From positions 1 through 12,486 of the forward strand of contig JAFREE010000321.1 in the NCBI GenBank assembly GCA_019400425.1: a stretch of 12,486 nt of DNA, in the 5' to 3' direction. The position numbers were made by a program, and so were the translations under genes. This DNA is from Hymenochaete sp. R1 (Eukaryota; Basidiomycota; Agaricomycetes; Hymenochaetales; Hymenochaetaceae). Shown in pieces: positions 1 through 9,558 of the stretch. The notes under the pieces were generated by a model that saw nothing but the letters and a program-made list of their open reading frames with translations, ran no database searches and was not told the DNA's origin. How positions within the stretch are numbered: position 1 is the stretch's first letter; every line of letters begins with the position of its first letter.

Positions 1-991
1 GTTCTCGACAAGATCGGCAGGCCCCTCGAATTATTCCCTTCGACGTGGGTATTGGTCAATGCAATCTATTGTGCATTAATAGGTATGTTCTTCCACATAT
101 CTGATAGACAAAAGATGTTCATGCGGGAGTCTAGCTCATCAGGAAGCGGTGACCAAGGCGGGTATCCTTCATAGGGATATCTCAATTGGAAACATTCTCA
201 TTTTGTCCGATGGTACTGGTATTCTGATCGATTGGGAGCTGTCCAAAAGCATGGACGACAAAGTAGCAAGGACGCATGAACGAACGGTAGGTCACCTCGC
301 CGATGATTATGTTTTGAATATTATTGACGTTTCTCCTTCGTCTTATCAGGGAACTTGGCAATTCTTGTCGGTCGCGTTGGTGCGTGCACGTGCAGAAGAC
401 CTGTTAGTTGCGCATGAAGTTATCGACGATCTCGAGTCTTTCGTTCACGTCTTAGCCTGGATTTGTATCAGATGCGCTGCGAGCAAGATGACGGCCGCAG
501 CGCGGACCTCTTCTCTTAAAATATTCGATTTCGGCCCACAGGACTGGAGATTTAAAGAAGGTAGATTTCGGGAAGGTGCCCGAGCCATCACCTCGTTGAA
601 ACTAGGGCGAGATCAACTAAGTTCTCTTCTCGAAGAGCTGTGGATCGCTTTTGGTCACAGATACGACGATGTGCGTGAAGTTGACGGCAACTCTAGCCAA
701 GCGATGATCATGCGAGCAAAGCGCGAGAAGGAAAAGAAGGATAAGGAGTTGGAACCCCTTCAGACGCACCAATGGATTGTGGACACCATGAAAAATGCTA
801 CTCTAGACGCGGAGTGGGTGGATATCAAGAACGACGGATGTGTTGATCATCCATTACAAGGATCGCAGAGGTCATTGACAGCGAATCAATTGGTAATTAT
901 AAATAATAGAGAGCTCAAGAGGAAAAAGGACATGCCGTCTTATCAAGAAGAATACCGAAATGAAAAGCGATGTCGTTCCTCTACTGAGTAA
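1..991 (+). CDS. FunK1-type protein kinase, 3' part (5' end outside window)
   Basis: Exons I place at 1-82, 135-286 and 350-991, giving 291 residues in one open frame to the TAA at 989-991. Seen: an upstream helix reading GRPLELFPSTW, the catalytic loop LHRDISIGNILI (HRD with the paired Asn), then LIDWELSK where most kinases have DFG, then GTWQFLS after the second intron. HRDIS-GNI followed by LIDW and GTWQFM/LS is typical of the fungal FunK1 family, which is expanded in Agaricomycetes. The ATP-binding lobe lies left of the window. The C-terminal tail is charged, with basic stretches (RAKREKEKKDK, RELKRKKD). Intron 83-134 has GT-AG ends. Intron 287-349 is 63 nt, phase 0 and stop-free, so retention would insert 21 residues just before GTWQF. 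Substrate and role are unknown for most FunK1 members. No break is seen in the visible part. Confidence 0.85.
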
Positions 992-1786
992 TTTTTTTTT
1001 CATTACTTGTATTTTTTTTTCGCTTTTTATGGAGGCAGCCGTATGGACATTCTAGATTTGGATTCACGTTTCAACATACTCTGCAATCATGTATCATATC
1101 AATATGTCGTCTTGAATAGTGCACAATAATTTTCAGGATTTACATCACAGTACGACACTTCACACAAAATGACCGTCTGGCATGTGGACGTACCTCATTC
1201 AGAGTTCAGAGTCTACTTATACATGGCAAAGGCCTGGTTCAACTTCGTCACTTGGTTTGCCAGTCATGCACGAATCGTCAGAGTGAGCCACATAGCTACC
1301 TAATTCAAGTCATTTACGCGGTAGCATTTTTTAAAACTTTCTTTCCTACGCAAAACCTGCGTGCGCTGTAGATGGATGCTTCGAGTAGCTTGTTTTCTAG
1401 CAAGAATTTTCTTAAGTTGAGGCGCAAACTTTAGATAGGAAAACGTGAAGCGGCAAGCAAGATCCGAAATTTCCGGTGGGGGTTTCCGGATTGCTGAATA
1501 AGTGAGAGGGCACCGACAGCCTGAGTTTCTCACCGGAGCGTAAAGTGAGATTGGGAGAAGTTCTATTTTCTTCGCAGGGTGATATAATAAATTGCTAATA
1601 AATATTAACAATAAGAAAGGGAGCTCTATGCTTGGGTTCGCGAGTATTGAGATGGTATTCTTTCACCTGAGGACTACGAGACGAGCAGCAACTCGAGCCT
1701 TATTATGTGCACTCTTTATAGCACAATAAGCTATATGAACGGACTCGGGGTTTCAACACCGTACCAAGCCTTTAAGTTATACATGT
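992..1786. other. AT-rich intergenic stretch without a supportable gene
   Basis: This gap of about 795 bp separates the kinase stop from the stop of the unknown minus-strand gene, so it holds the 3' flanks of two convergent genes. It opens with two identical A-T9 tracts (991-1000 and 1011-1020) just after the kinase stop, possibly part of its 3' UTR. Short ORFs exist (1169-1303 plus; 1300-1611 minus), but neither shows family motifs or convincing splice-linked extensions. I see no tRNA, no transposon ends and no array of repeats. Confidence 0.6.
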
Positions 1787-2746
1787 CTACAGCGCTTCTT
1801 CGCTCACTTGTTCATCTGCTTTCCTCTTTTTATCCCACTTTCTACTTGCCCTAGTGCTTCCCTGTGCGGTGGGATCGATGCTAGTCCATAGAGGCTTGCC
1901 TTCACCCTGAGGATTGTTGTCGGGAGCTGTGTTTCTCTTGCTACGCCCCTTCCTCTTGTCTATCCCGGCCACGGTAATATTGTAGAACAGTGACGTCTTG
2001 TTGAAATCCTCTTCCAAATTGGTCATATCCATCCAAGAGGCTTTGAGTGCCGACGTCGCATACCGGAGTTCCGTTGTGGGTGATCGCGTGAGATCTGAGG
2101 TAGTACTGGTAGGCAAGCAAGAAATGATGAGCTCATGTAGCGCGTTGACGGAATCATGAGAGTCCTCGTGGAAATCCAACAATTTCTGTACCAAATTCGC
2201 CTTCACGTTCTCGTCTCCTTTCCAGCCAGATACTTCGGAGTCAGTCCAATCAGAGGCGTCCAGAGCCATTTTTGTCGCAGCGCGGAGTGCCGCTCTTCCC
2301 TCATGCAAGTACTTTCGAATACGTTGCCGAGCGGAATCCTTCCGACTCAATCCGACTTCGCCGACATTGTCTTCGACCTTGTAAAAGGATAGATATTCCT
2401 GAAGGAAGAATCGAAACACGTCAGATTTATGCGTTTCTATTGCTTGGTAGAGCTTGTTCAACTCCTTCTGAGACACCCCTGCATCAACCAACTCGGGCCA
2501 GTATCGGTTGGAAGCACTCTGATTTTTCTGTAGAGACGAGAGTCTCTTTGTAAGGGTTTCCCAGGACGACGTAAAAAAGTTACCTGGGCAATCAATAGCT
2601 TCTTCCTTCAGTTTTTCAACTACTTGCTCATTTGCGTCACGGGCGTTATTCCACCATCTCCATGCTATTTCTAGAGCGTCCTCTGGCTTCTTCGCGTTGC
2701 GTATACTGGTGCGCGGAACATCATGATCGTGGCGTACGTTCTCCAT
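1787..2746 (-). CDS. Hypothetical protein, intronless, unknown family
   Basis: A single open frame of 319 residues ends at the stop at 1787-1789. I chose the ATG at 2746 because its context GCCATGG is a strong eukaryotic start. The frame stays open upstream to 2803 but has no other ATG there. The N-terminal two thirds are helix-prone and charged, with many Trp, Leu and Lys/Glu (for example IAWRWWNNARD and FRFFLQEYLSFYKVED). The C-terminal 60 residues are basic and low in hydrophobics, with KRKGRSKRN and RKWDKKRKADEQ, which could be nuclear localisation signals. No membrane segment or signal peptide is visible. I do not recognise the family. Lack of introns among intron-rich neighbours suggests a lineage-specific or retrocopied gene, which is inference only. 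Confidence 0.7.
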   Translation of the reverse strand: MENVRHDHDVPRTSIRNAKKPEDALEIAWRWWNNARDANEQVVEKLKEEAIDCPGNFFTSSWETLTKRLSSLQKNQSASNRYWPELVDAGVSQKELNKLYQAIETHKSDVFRFFLQEYLSFYKVEDNVGEVGLSRKDSARQRIRKYLHEGRAALRAATKMALDASDWTDSEVSGWKGDENVKANLVQKLLDFHEDSHDSVNALHELIISCLPTSTTSDLTRSPTTELRYATSALKASWMDMTNLEEDFNKTSLFYNITVAGIDKRKGRSKRNTAPDNNPQGEGKPLWTSIDPTAQGSTRASRKWDKKRKADEQVSEEAL

Positions 2747-3014
2747 GGCGATGGAGTCACAAGTATAGAAACGGAAAGGATTGAGATGGATCTCACGGGC
2801 CAATGAGTTCGAGCTTTGGATGCGTTTAATACTGATTGAACCTGGAGCAAAGTTCTGCTGCGCAAAGAAAACAGCTCATTGCCGAAAACTGCATAAAGTT
2901 CGCAGTCCGCTTTGAAATTTCGATTTTAATAAAAATATTTTTGGAACTGAGGGCAGGTTTGTATGTGAGAAATCAAGTATTCCATTTCTCTTCACCAGCT
3001 TGTTTGAAGTAGCA

Positions 3015-4781
3015 TTAAATATCGGCTGATGCAAGGGACCACATGTAGTACACTCCTACGGAGAGAAATCATGAATTCCCGTTTTCCAACGTAATGAAAG
3101 GCTTACCTAAACTACGATAGGGTTTCCAGCTATCCGTCAGCTCTTCCATCTCCATTGGGGTCAGGATTGCTCCTCTGAAAAAAGGAAGCAAACTATAGAT
3201 AAGGAAGACAAGACTAAGAAAATTAGAGTACGCACTTGATTTTCTTCTTCCCGTCCAAGCGGGACTGCAGTTCTTTAACGTTCATTCCTTCTGGTAGCGG
3301 AGGAGCATCGTACGTTTGAGGCAGAGTCCTCCTCAACGTTCGATCGATTGACGGCGTAAACGCGGGAGGAGGAAGAGGGATTTCTTTACCCGAGTCACCA
3401 TTTATCTTCTTCGAAGCTTTTTTTGGCGTTGTAGGCACAGCAGATGGAGGGAAGACGGCTGCATCTGGCGTCTTCGCCCGATCGTCGAGTTCGGGTTCCT
3501 TGGCTTGCATTGCGACTTCAAATGCATCTTTGATTTCTACATCAGTAGTCTCTGCCTGGCTCTGGGATTGCGGTTTATCCGATTTAGCGGGAAGCTTCTT
3601 AGGAGAGATGGCGATCGCGTCTTTAGGAGAACGAGAGTGGAGAGAAAGAAACCAGCGTGCAACTCCTCTCTGGACTCCGAGGTCGCCTAGATATGGTGTG
3701 AATGAGCATGAACATGTGAAGCTTCGCTGAACTTACCGACTGGGAGTATGTTGGGTCGACGGAGCGAGAAAATAGCAAACATGTCGACTGTCCACTAAAC
3801 CGTTGTCATTTGTAGGGTACCCAATAATTGTAGAACACACTTACCTTTCCTATGCCACGTACAGCCGTAAGGAGCTCGTACAGTTCGTCATCGGTTGCTC
3901 CTTGGATCTTATCATTGGACAGACGCCCGTCGGCAAATCTCAGGGCTAGGTCTTGAACTGGCGAAAATGTCAGCCGTATTCGAATTCGAAGAGTATCGAC
4001 ATACCATATTCCGCCTTGCGTCCACTCAAACCAGCAGTCCGCAGAACGGTAACATCCGTGGCCGCAACCTGATGTGCAGTTGGGAATGAGTCTAACGCAT
4101 TTCTTGTATAATTTGTTACTTCTCAGCGACTCCGAGATTTTTTTTTAAAAAAAACTGTAGAATCGATCGTGCTCACTTTGCATCATCTGCTTTCTCCGGT
4201 AAGGAAGGATCGAACAAGCGCCTGAATCTATGTGTGATCGATTTAGCTGCAAGCCATGAAATTTGTTGCCCTCTAGTTGAAGTTAATGAGAATGGACGGA
4301 AGAGGTCGCTTAAAAAGACCGTGCCTCACAATATAGATGTTGTTAATGTTCTAGTACCTGTGATTCAGTAATGTAGCATGCTGTCAATATTATTATCTTT
4401 TCACCTAAATGGGTCCATCGTCTCAAGGTGTTCAAAGGGGCGACAGTCGAGTTTAGAGAAAATATCTTCAAATCTTGGATCAGCGGTGAATAGATGAGCC
4501 TTTGCATCGTCGAAAGAAAAAGAAAGGACGGCTGGCAGTGGTGGTGGAGGAGCGGGCCCAGGAGGAGGGATTACTGGAGCCACTGAAGTGTCGCCTCCAA
4601 CATTTTCTACGTCTAGGGCCTTGTTCACGCTGACATTTACGTTCTTGGTCTTTGCAGGCTTTCGCTTCTTCGTAGCATCTTGAACCGTTTTCGTATCTTG
4701 CGACCTGGCGACGACCTTTTTCAGAGGCTTTGCTATGGCTTCAGTTGATGCTTTGCGAGTCGCTGAGCGTAGCACAGGCAT
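3015..4781 (-). CDS. DNA-3-methyladenine glycosylase (HhH-GPD, AlkA/Mag family)
   Basis: Nine exons in transcript order: 4781-4405, 4350-4330, 4272-4177, 4102-4005, 3957-3845, 3794-3737, 3686-3236, 3174-3107, 3055-3015. They sum to 1323 nt (440 residues) with all phases consistent. The enzyme removes alkylated purines as the first step of base excision repair. Residues 1-85 are basic with a KKRKPAK nuclear signal, followed by a proline-rich linker (PPPGPAPPPP). The HhH-GPD domain follows: HLETMDPFR, TLTTSIL, GQQISWLAAKSI, helix-hairpin-helix RGIGKW (GIGK at 232-235), then PVGDLGVQRG, whose Asp256 is the expected catalytic residue. The C-terminal motif WKPYRSLGVYYMW is present. A Lys/Pro/Ser-rich insertion of about 120 residues separates the catalytic region from that C-terminus. 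The start is the ATG at 4781; the frame upstream has no earlier ATG. It shares a 247-bp promoter region with RSE1. Confidence 0.92.
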
Positions 4782-5028
4782 CAGGCTTCGCCTTCCAATA
4801 ATTCTGAGCAGTTTGGATGGAAAGACTTGGTGATAGTCGGGAAGAAAGATCGTTTTCTCCTTCAGCGCCGGCCGGTCAGAGACGGATTTTATAAATTGAA
4901 CATTCAATCGTGGGAATTTTTGCTGATAAATCTAATTTTCGTGACCGCGCCGACCGATAGTAGAGTAGAGTGAGCGCGCCCAAAGCACTTCGTCGACGTC
5001 GACGACACGACTCCGACGACGGACGACG
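4782..5028. promoter_or_regulatory. Shared divergent promoter region (glycosylase / RSE1)
   Basis: Only 247 bp separate the start codons of the two divergent genes, so both promoters and 5' UTRs must fit here. A TATAAAT element sits at 4890-4896, about 110 bp from the glycosylase ATG and about 135 bp from the RSE1 ATG. Its AT-rich surround reads similarly on both strands. The RSE1-proximal part (4988-5028) is rich in CGAC/GACG units and contains the 12-bp palindrome GTCGACGTCGAC (4992-5003) with a GACGTC core. The RSE1 ATG has A at -3. Promoter function is inferred from position. Confidence 0.55.
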
Positions 5029-8000
5029 ATGCATCTCTATAACCTCACCCTTCAACCACCAACGTCGGCAACGCACGCCATCGTTGGGAACTTCTCCGGA
5101 GCTAGGCAGCAAGAGATCATCGTCTCGCGCGGGACACGGCTCGAACTGTTGCGTCCAGATGTCACGACGGGTAAGGTCTCCACAGTAATTGCAGAAGACG
5201 TGTTTGGTTCGATCCGTTCTTTATCTGCGTTCAGGTTAACGGGCGGTTCAAAGGGTGAGCTTGCATGAATTGATTGTTCGGTATGTTTTGTTCACGAACT
5301 CGTATTTGTCTGGTGTCATTTGCAGACTATGCTATCATAGGCTCGGATTCCGGTCGCATCGTCATTCTCGAGTACAATCCGAGTACGACTAGTTTTGTCA
5401 AACTACATCAAGAGACGTATGGGAAGTCTGGTGCTCGACGCATTGTCCCGGGGCAATATCTTGCGACAGATCCGAGGGGGCGTAGTGTCATGATCGCGGG
5501 TGTCGAGAAGGCGAAGCTCGTATACATTCTCAACCGAGATGCGGCAGCCAACCTTACCATTTCATCACCGCTTGAAGCGCACAAGAACGCCTCGATTATA
5601 CACCATATAGTTGGTGTGGATGTTGGCTTTGAAAACCCTTTGTATGCAGCTCTGGAAGTCGATTATTCAGAGTCTGATCAGGATCCAACAGGCGAAGCAT
5701 TTAATAACGCTGAAAAGGTAAACTTTCATCATTTCTTCCTATCGTGCCGCAGACTAACTCATGAAACTGTAGATGCTTACCTTTTACGAGTTGGACCTCG
5801 GTCTGAACCACGTTGTACGGAAATGGAGTGAGCCGACCGATCCGCGAGCTAACTTACTGGTGCAAGTTCCTGGTGGTCAACTTGCGTCATCAGACCGATT
5901 CGATGGACCTTCTGGAGTCCTTATCTGTTGCGAAGATCACATCATTTACCGAAATATGGATGGCCCTCAGCATCGTGTCCCTATACCTCGTCGTCAACAT
6001 CCTTTAGAAAATAAGGAAAGGGGTGTTCTCATTGTTGCAGCAGTGATGCATAAAATGAAGGCGAGTCACGAAGCGTTCTTATAGCTACGCAAACGTCTAA
6101 CGCAATCTCACTAGGGCGCTTTTTTCTTCCTCCTTCAAAGCGAAGACGGTGATCTATTCAAGGTCACCATCGATCATGAAAACGAGAACGTCAATGACCT
6201 TAGAATCAAGTACTTCGATACCGTTCCTGCAGCATCAAGTCTGTGTATCCTCAAGTCAGGTTTCCTTTTTGTTGCATCAGAATTCGGTAACCAGTAAGTA
6301 CGCGATTTGCATCAAAGGAACTCGTCGTGTTCCTGACTCACGCCTGCCAGCTATCTTTATCAGTTTCAAAAACTCGGTGATGATGGCAACGAACCCGAAT
6401 TTTCTTCCTCTGACCATCCTAACTTCGGGATGAGGGACCCTTCAATGCCTTTATCGCACGTCCATTTCCGTCCCCGACCACTGGACAACCTCATTCTCGC
6501 CGATGAACTCGAGTCCCTTGACCCTATCATCGACTCAAAAGTGATGAACATTCTTCCGAATAGTGATGCGCCCCAAATTTTTGCAGCCTGTGGGCGAGGA
6601 CCTCGAAGCACTTTCAGAACCCTTCGACACGGTCTGGAGGTCGAAGAGGTTGTCAGCTCTGACTTGCCTGGTATTCCAAACGCCGTCTGGACGACAAAAA
6701 TCAAAGAAGATGACGCTTACGACTCTTACATTATTCTTTCCTTCGTTAATGGAACTTTAGTACTTTCTATTGGTGAAACGATCGAGGAGGTTCAGGATAC
6801 GGGCTTTCTGTCATCGGCCCCGACACTCGCAGTGCAGCAAATTGGATCTAACGCACTACTTCAGGTGCATCCACAAGGCATCCGTCATGTCTTATCCGAC
6901 AGGAGAGTAAATGAATGGCGAGTTCCCCAAAACCGGACGATCGTAGCTGCGACAACAAACAAGCGTCAGGTCGTAGTAGCTTTGAGTTCGGCTGAGCTCG
7001 TTTACTTTGAGCTCGATCTCGAAGGCCAATTGAACGAGTATCAGGACAGGAAGGCGATGGGGAGCACCGTTCTTGCTCTGAGCGTTGGCGAGGTCCCTGA
7101 AGGTCGCCAGCGAACACCCTATCTGGCTGTTGGGTGTGAAGATCAAACCGTGCGAATCGTCTCTCTTGACCCGGAGAGCACTTTGGAAACGATAAGTTTG
7201 CAAGCGTTGACGGCTCCGCCTGCGGCGATTTGTATTGCGGACATGCTGGATTCTAGTATCGATAAGTTCCAGCCGACGATGTTCGTGAATATCGGGCTAC
7301 AGAACGGCGTGCTATTGAGGACGGTTTTAGACCCTGTAAATGGTCAATTAACGGATACGCGGACGAGGTAATTAAGATAATTACCGTGAGTAATGAGGCT
7401 GATACTTTCGGTAGATTTTTGGGAACACGGCCTGTGAAGCTCATGCGAGTACAAGTGCAGAAGAACCCGTCCATCTTAGCTCTTTCTTCCCGCTCTTGGC
7501 TTAACTATACCCACCAGCAACTCCTCCATTTCACACCACTCATCTTTGAAACGCTTGATCATGCATGGGGTTTCTCGGCGGAGCTCTGTCCTGAAGGTCT
7601 GATCGGCATTGCTGGCAGTTTGCTTCGGTAAGTTTGAATTTATGTTTGAGTGGTCTGTGATGAGAACATGGGATCGTAATGCCATTCGCATTGACGAGAA
7701 ACTTTTTTATATTGTACCAATTGTTCCTACTGAGCTTTAATGCTTTGTCGTTTGTTTTGGTCTTTTTGGTCACTTTTGACACTCTTGCATTACAGTATAT
7801 TCCAGATCCCGAAGTTAGGAACAAAACTAAAGCAAGATTCGATGCCTTTGTCGTACACGCCGCGTAAATTTATTCCTCATCCCGCAAATCGCTTTTTCTA
7901 TATGATCGAAGCTGATCATCGCGTTGCTGGTGATGAGGCCGTACGGCTGAGCATTGATGACTTAGTGAGTTTGTCTTTTTGTTTTCATTACTGGCTTCAT

Positions 8001-9281
8001 GCTCATGTTCCGATAGAGGCAGAAGGGTACTAGAATAGACGACGAAGTCGTCAACCTTCCTATAGAACAATTCGGACGTCCGAAGGCCGCCGCAGGAACC
8101 TGGGGTTCCTGCATCAGAATCATCGATCCTGTTGAGAATAAGACTATTCGTGTTATTCACCTCGATAATAACGAAGCAGCCTTTTCTGTTGCAGTCGTCA
8201 CATTTGCTGCGCGAAGCGCTGAACAATTCCTATGTGTTGGAACTGCGTCGTCGACTTTCTTGGCTCCACGATCGTGCCAGAGCGGATACATCCGCACGTA
8301 TGCATTTACGGAGGAGGGTTCGAACTTGGAACTTATCCACAAGGTGAAGCTTTCCCGCCATTTTTCTGAACGCTTGATTGACAGTTTGTGTTTTAATCAG
8401 ACAGAAACAGATGACGTACCAACAGCACTCATGGCTTTTCAAGGTCGCCTCTGCGCGGGCGTGGGCAAGTCCCTTCGTCTCTATGAAATTGGAAAGAAAA
8501 AGCTTCTGCGAAAAGTCGAGACTAAGGTAAGAATGCACACATCTTAGTCCACTTCAACTCGCTGACAAAAGTGTAGACATTCGGATCTGCCATTATGACG
8601 CTTAATACTCAAGGCTCGCGTATAATCATCGGCGACATGCAAGAATCCGTCGTCTACGCTGTCTACAAGGCGCCAGAAAACCGACTCCTTCTCTTTGCCG
8701 ATGATACGCAACCGCGCTGGATCACCGCTACGGTTATGGTCGATTATATGACTATCGCCGCTGGCGACAAGTTTGGCAATATCTTTGTTAATCGGATGGA
8801 CACGAAGGAGTCGGATCAGGTGGACGATGATCCAACGGGTGCGGGAATCCTCCATGAAAAGAGTATCTTGATGGGTGCACCACATAAGACGAGGTTGATG
8901 TCGCACTTCCACGTGGGCGATATTGTGACGAGTATTCATAAGGTGTCGCTCGTCGCAGGAGGAAGGGAGGTTCTTCTCTATACTTGTCTTCACGGGACAA
9001 TTGGTATCCTCGTTCCCTTCGCCTCGAAAGAGGACGTCGACTTCATCTCGACGCTTGAGCAACATATGCGCTCGGAGAAGCTCAGTCTCGTAGGAAGGGA
9101 TCACCTCGCATGGAGAGGATACTACGTTCCTGTAAAAGCTGTTGTCGATGGGGATCTTTGCGAGCAGTTTGCAAGATTACCAGCGCCGAAGCAATCGTCG
9201 ATCGCCGGGGAACTGGATCGCACAGTGGGAGAGGTATTGAAGAAGTTAGAGCAATTGAGGGTCACTGCAAGTGGGTTCTGA
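5029..9281 (+). CDS. RSE1: Pre-mRNA-splicing factor RSE1 (SF3b subunit 3, SF3B3/SAP130)
   Basis: Ten exons: 5029-5254, 5326-5717, 5773-6060, 6115-6293, 6351-7367, 7415-7627, 7796-7964, 8017-8343, 8401-8526, 8577-9281. They total 3642 nt, or 1213 residues, close to human SF3B3 (1217). The protein is a beta-propeller scaffold of the SF3b complex in U2 snRNP and helps hold the branch-site machinery. Diagnostic stretches are MHLYNLTLQ at the start, [44 protein letters not shown], and [20 protein letters not shown] (MMS1-type N-terminal propellers, roughly residues 75-580). The CPSF_A-type C-terminus (about 850-1180) has [31 protein letters not shown] and [11 protein letters not shown]. Intron 3 (6061-6114) starts with GC, not GT. 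Intron 8 (8344-8400) is 57 nt, phase 0 and stop-free. Intron 6 (7628-7795) is unusually long and holds a snoRNA candidate. All exon phases match; no damage is seen. Confidence 0.97.
7657..7733 (+). ncRNA. Intronic box C/D snoRNA candidate, predicted guide for 18S rRNA A541 (yeast numbering)
   Basis: Lies within RSE1 intron 6. Seen: box C GTGATGA at 7657-7663 (perfect RUGAUGA) and box D CTGA at 7730-7733, 66 nt apart, a normal size for the class. Immediately upstream of box D, CCAATTGTTCCT (7717-7728) is complementary over 12 bp to AGGAACAATTGG, a highly conserved stretch of fungal 18S rRNA upstream of the 530 loop. The fifth nucleotide before box D is T7725; it pairs with the A that counts to yeast 18S A541, a known 2'-O-methylated site (yeast snR41; human counterpart SNORD62). 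A possible D' element is TTGA at 7691-7694. The terminal stem is weak: UUGAG (7646-7650) with UUUAA (7736-7740) includes G-U pairs. The RNA would be released from the spliced intron. Exact ends are uncertain by several nucleotides. Confidence 0.82.
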
Positions 9282-9558
9282 GTATCAGTGGCCGGTGTAC
9301 GCTTCAATCTTCTGTTTGGCACCATAGCATCTTGTCCATTTATGCATTATATTATATTCGTGTGGGATTAAAAACTACTTCAATGCAATACTCGTGCTGT
9401 TCTTGCCAGACGTGTCGCGAGTTTGTTCGTCTCTTACTGGCTCAGCTCTCGTATCACTACGAAACAGAGTCACATCCTCGATCTTGTACACTACTAACGA
9501 TGCTGTTCATTGAACCCCAGATCCAAATTTCCGCAGTGTCCGAGCAGGAAGGGCACTA
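9282..9558. other. Convergent 3' flank between RSE1 and the MoCF-domain gene
   Basis: These 277 bp separate the RSE1 stop from the stop of the opposite gene, so both 3' UTRs must lie here or overlap. A T/A-rich segment near 9339-9375 (TTATATTATATT) is a plausible 3'-end signal region for RSE1; no exact AATAAA is present. An open frame crossing the RSE1 stop in another frame has no family motif and is not called. Confidence 0.5.

Noticed and set aside
1169..1303. Plus-strand small frame from ATG to TAA, rich in Trp and Phe
   Set aside because: Only about 44 residues with no family resemblance, and it lies in a probable 3' flank.
1300..1611. Minus-strand open frame of 103 residues
   Set aside because: No recognisable motif and no supporting spliced neighbours. 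Consistent with chance in this AT-rich gap.
4138..4154. T9A8 tract that could look like a terminator or polymerase III signal
   Set aside because: It lies inside glycosylase intron 3 (4176-4103) with no tRNA-like or hairpin structure beside it.
4273..4404. A single 132-nt intron joining glycosylase exon 1 directly to GQQISW
   Set aside because: It keeps frame but deletes the conserved xLxxSIL. The 21-nt microexon at 4330-4350 restores it with proper splice sites. Kept only as possible exon skipping.
8544..9104. Long antisense frame of 186 residues opposite the last RSE1 exon
   Set aside because: A shadow of strongly conserved RSE1 coding sequence, with no protein motif of its own.
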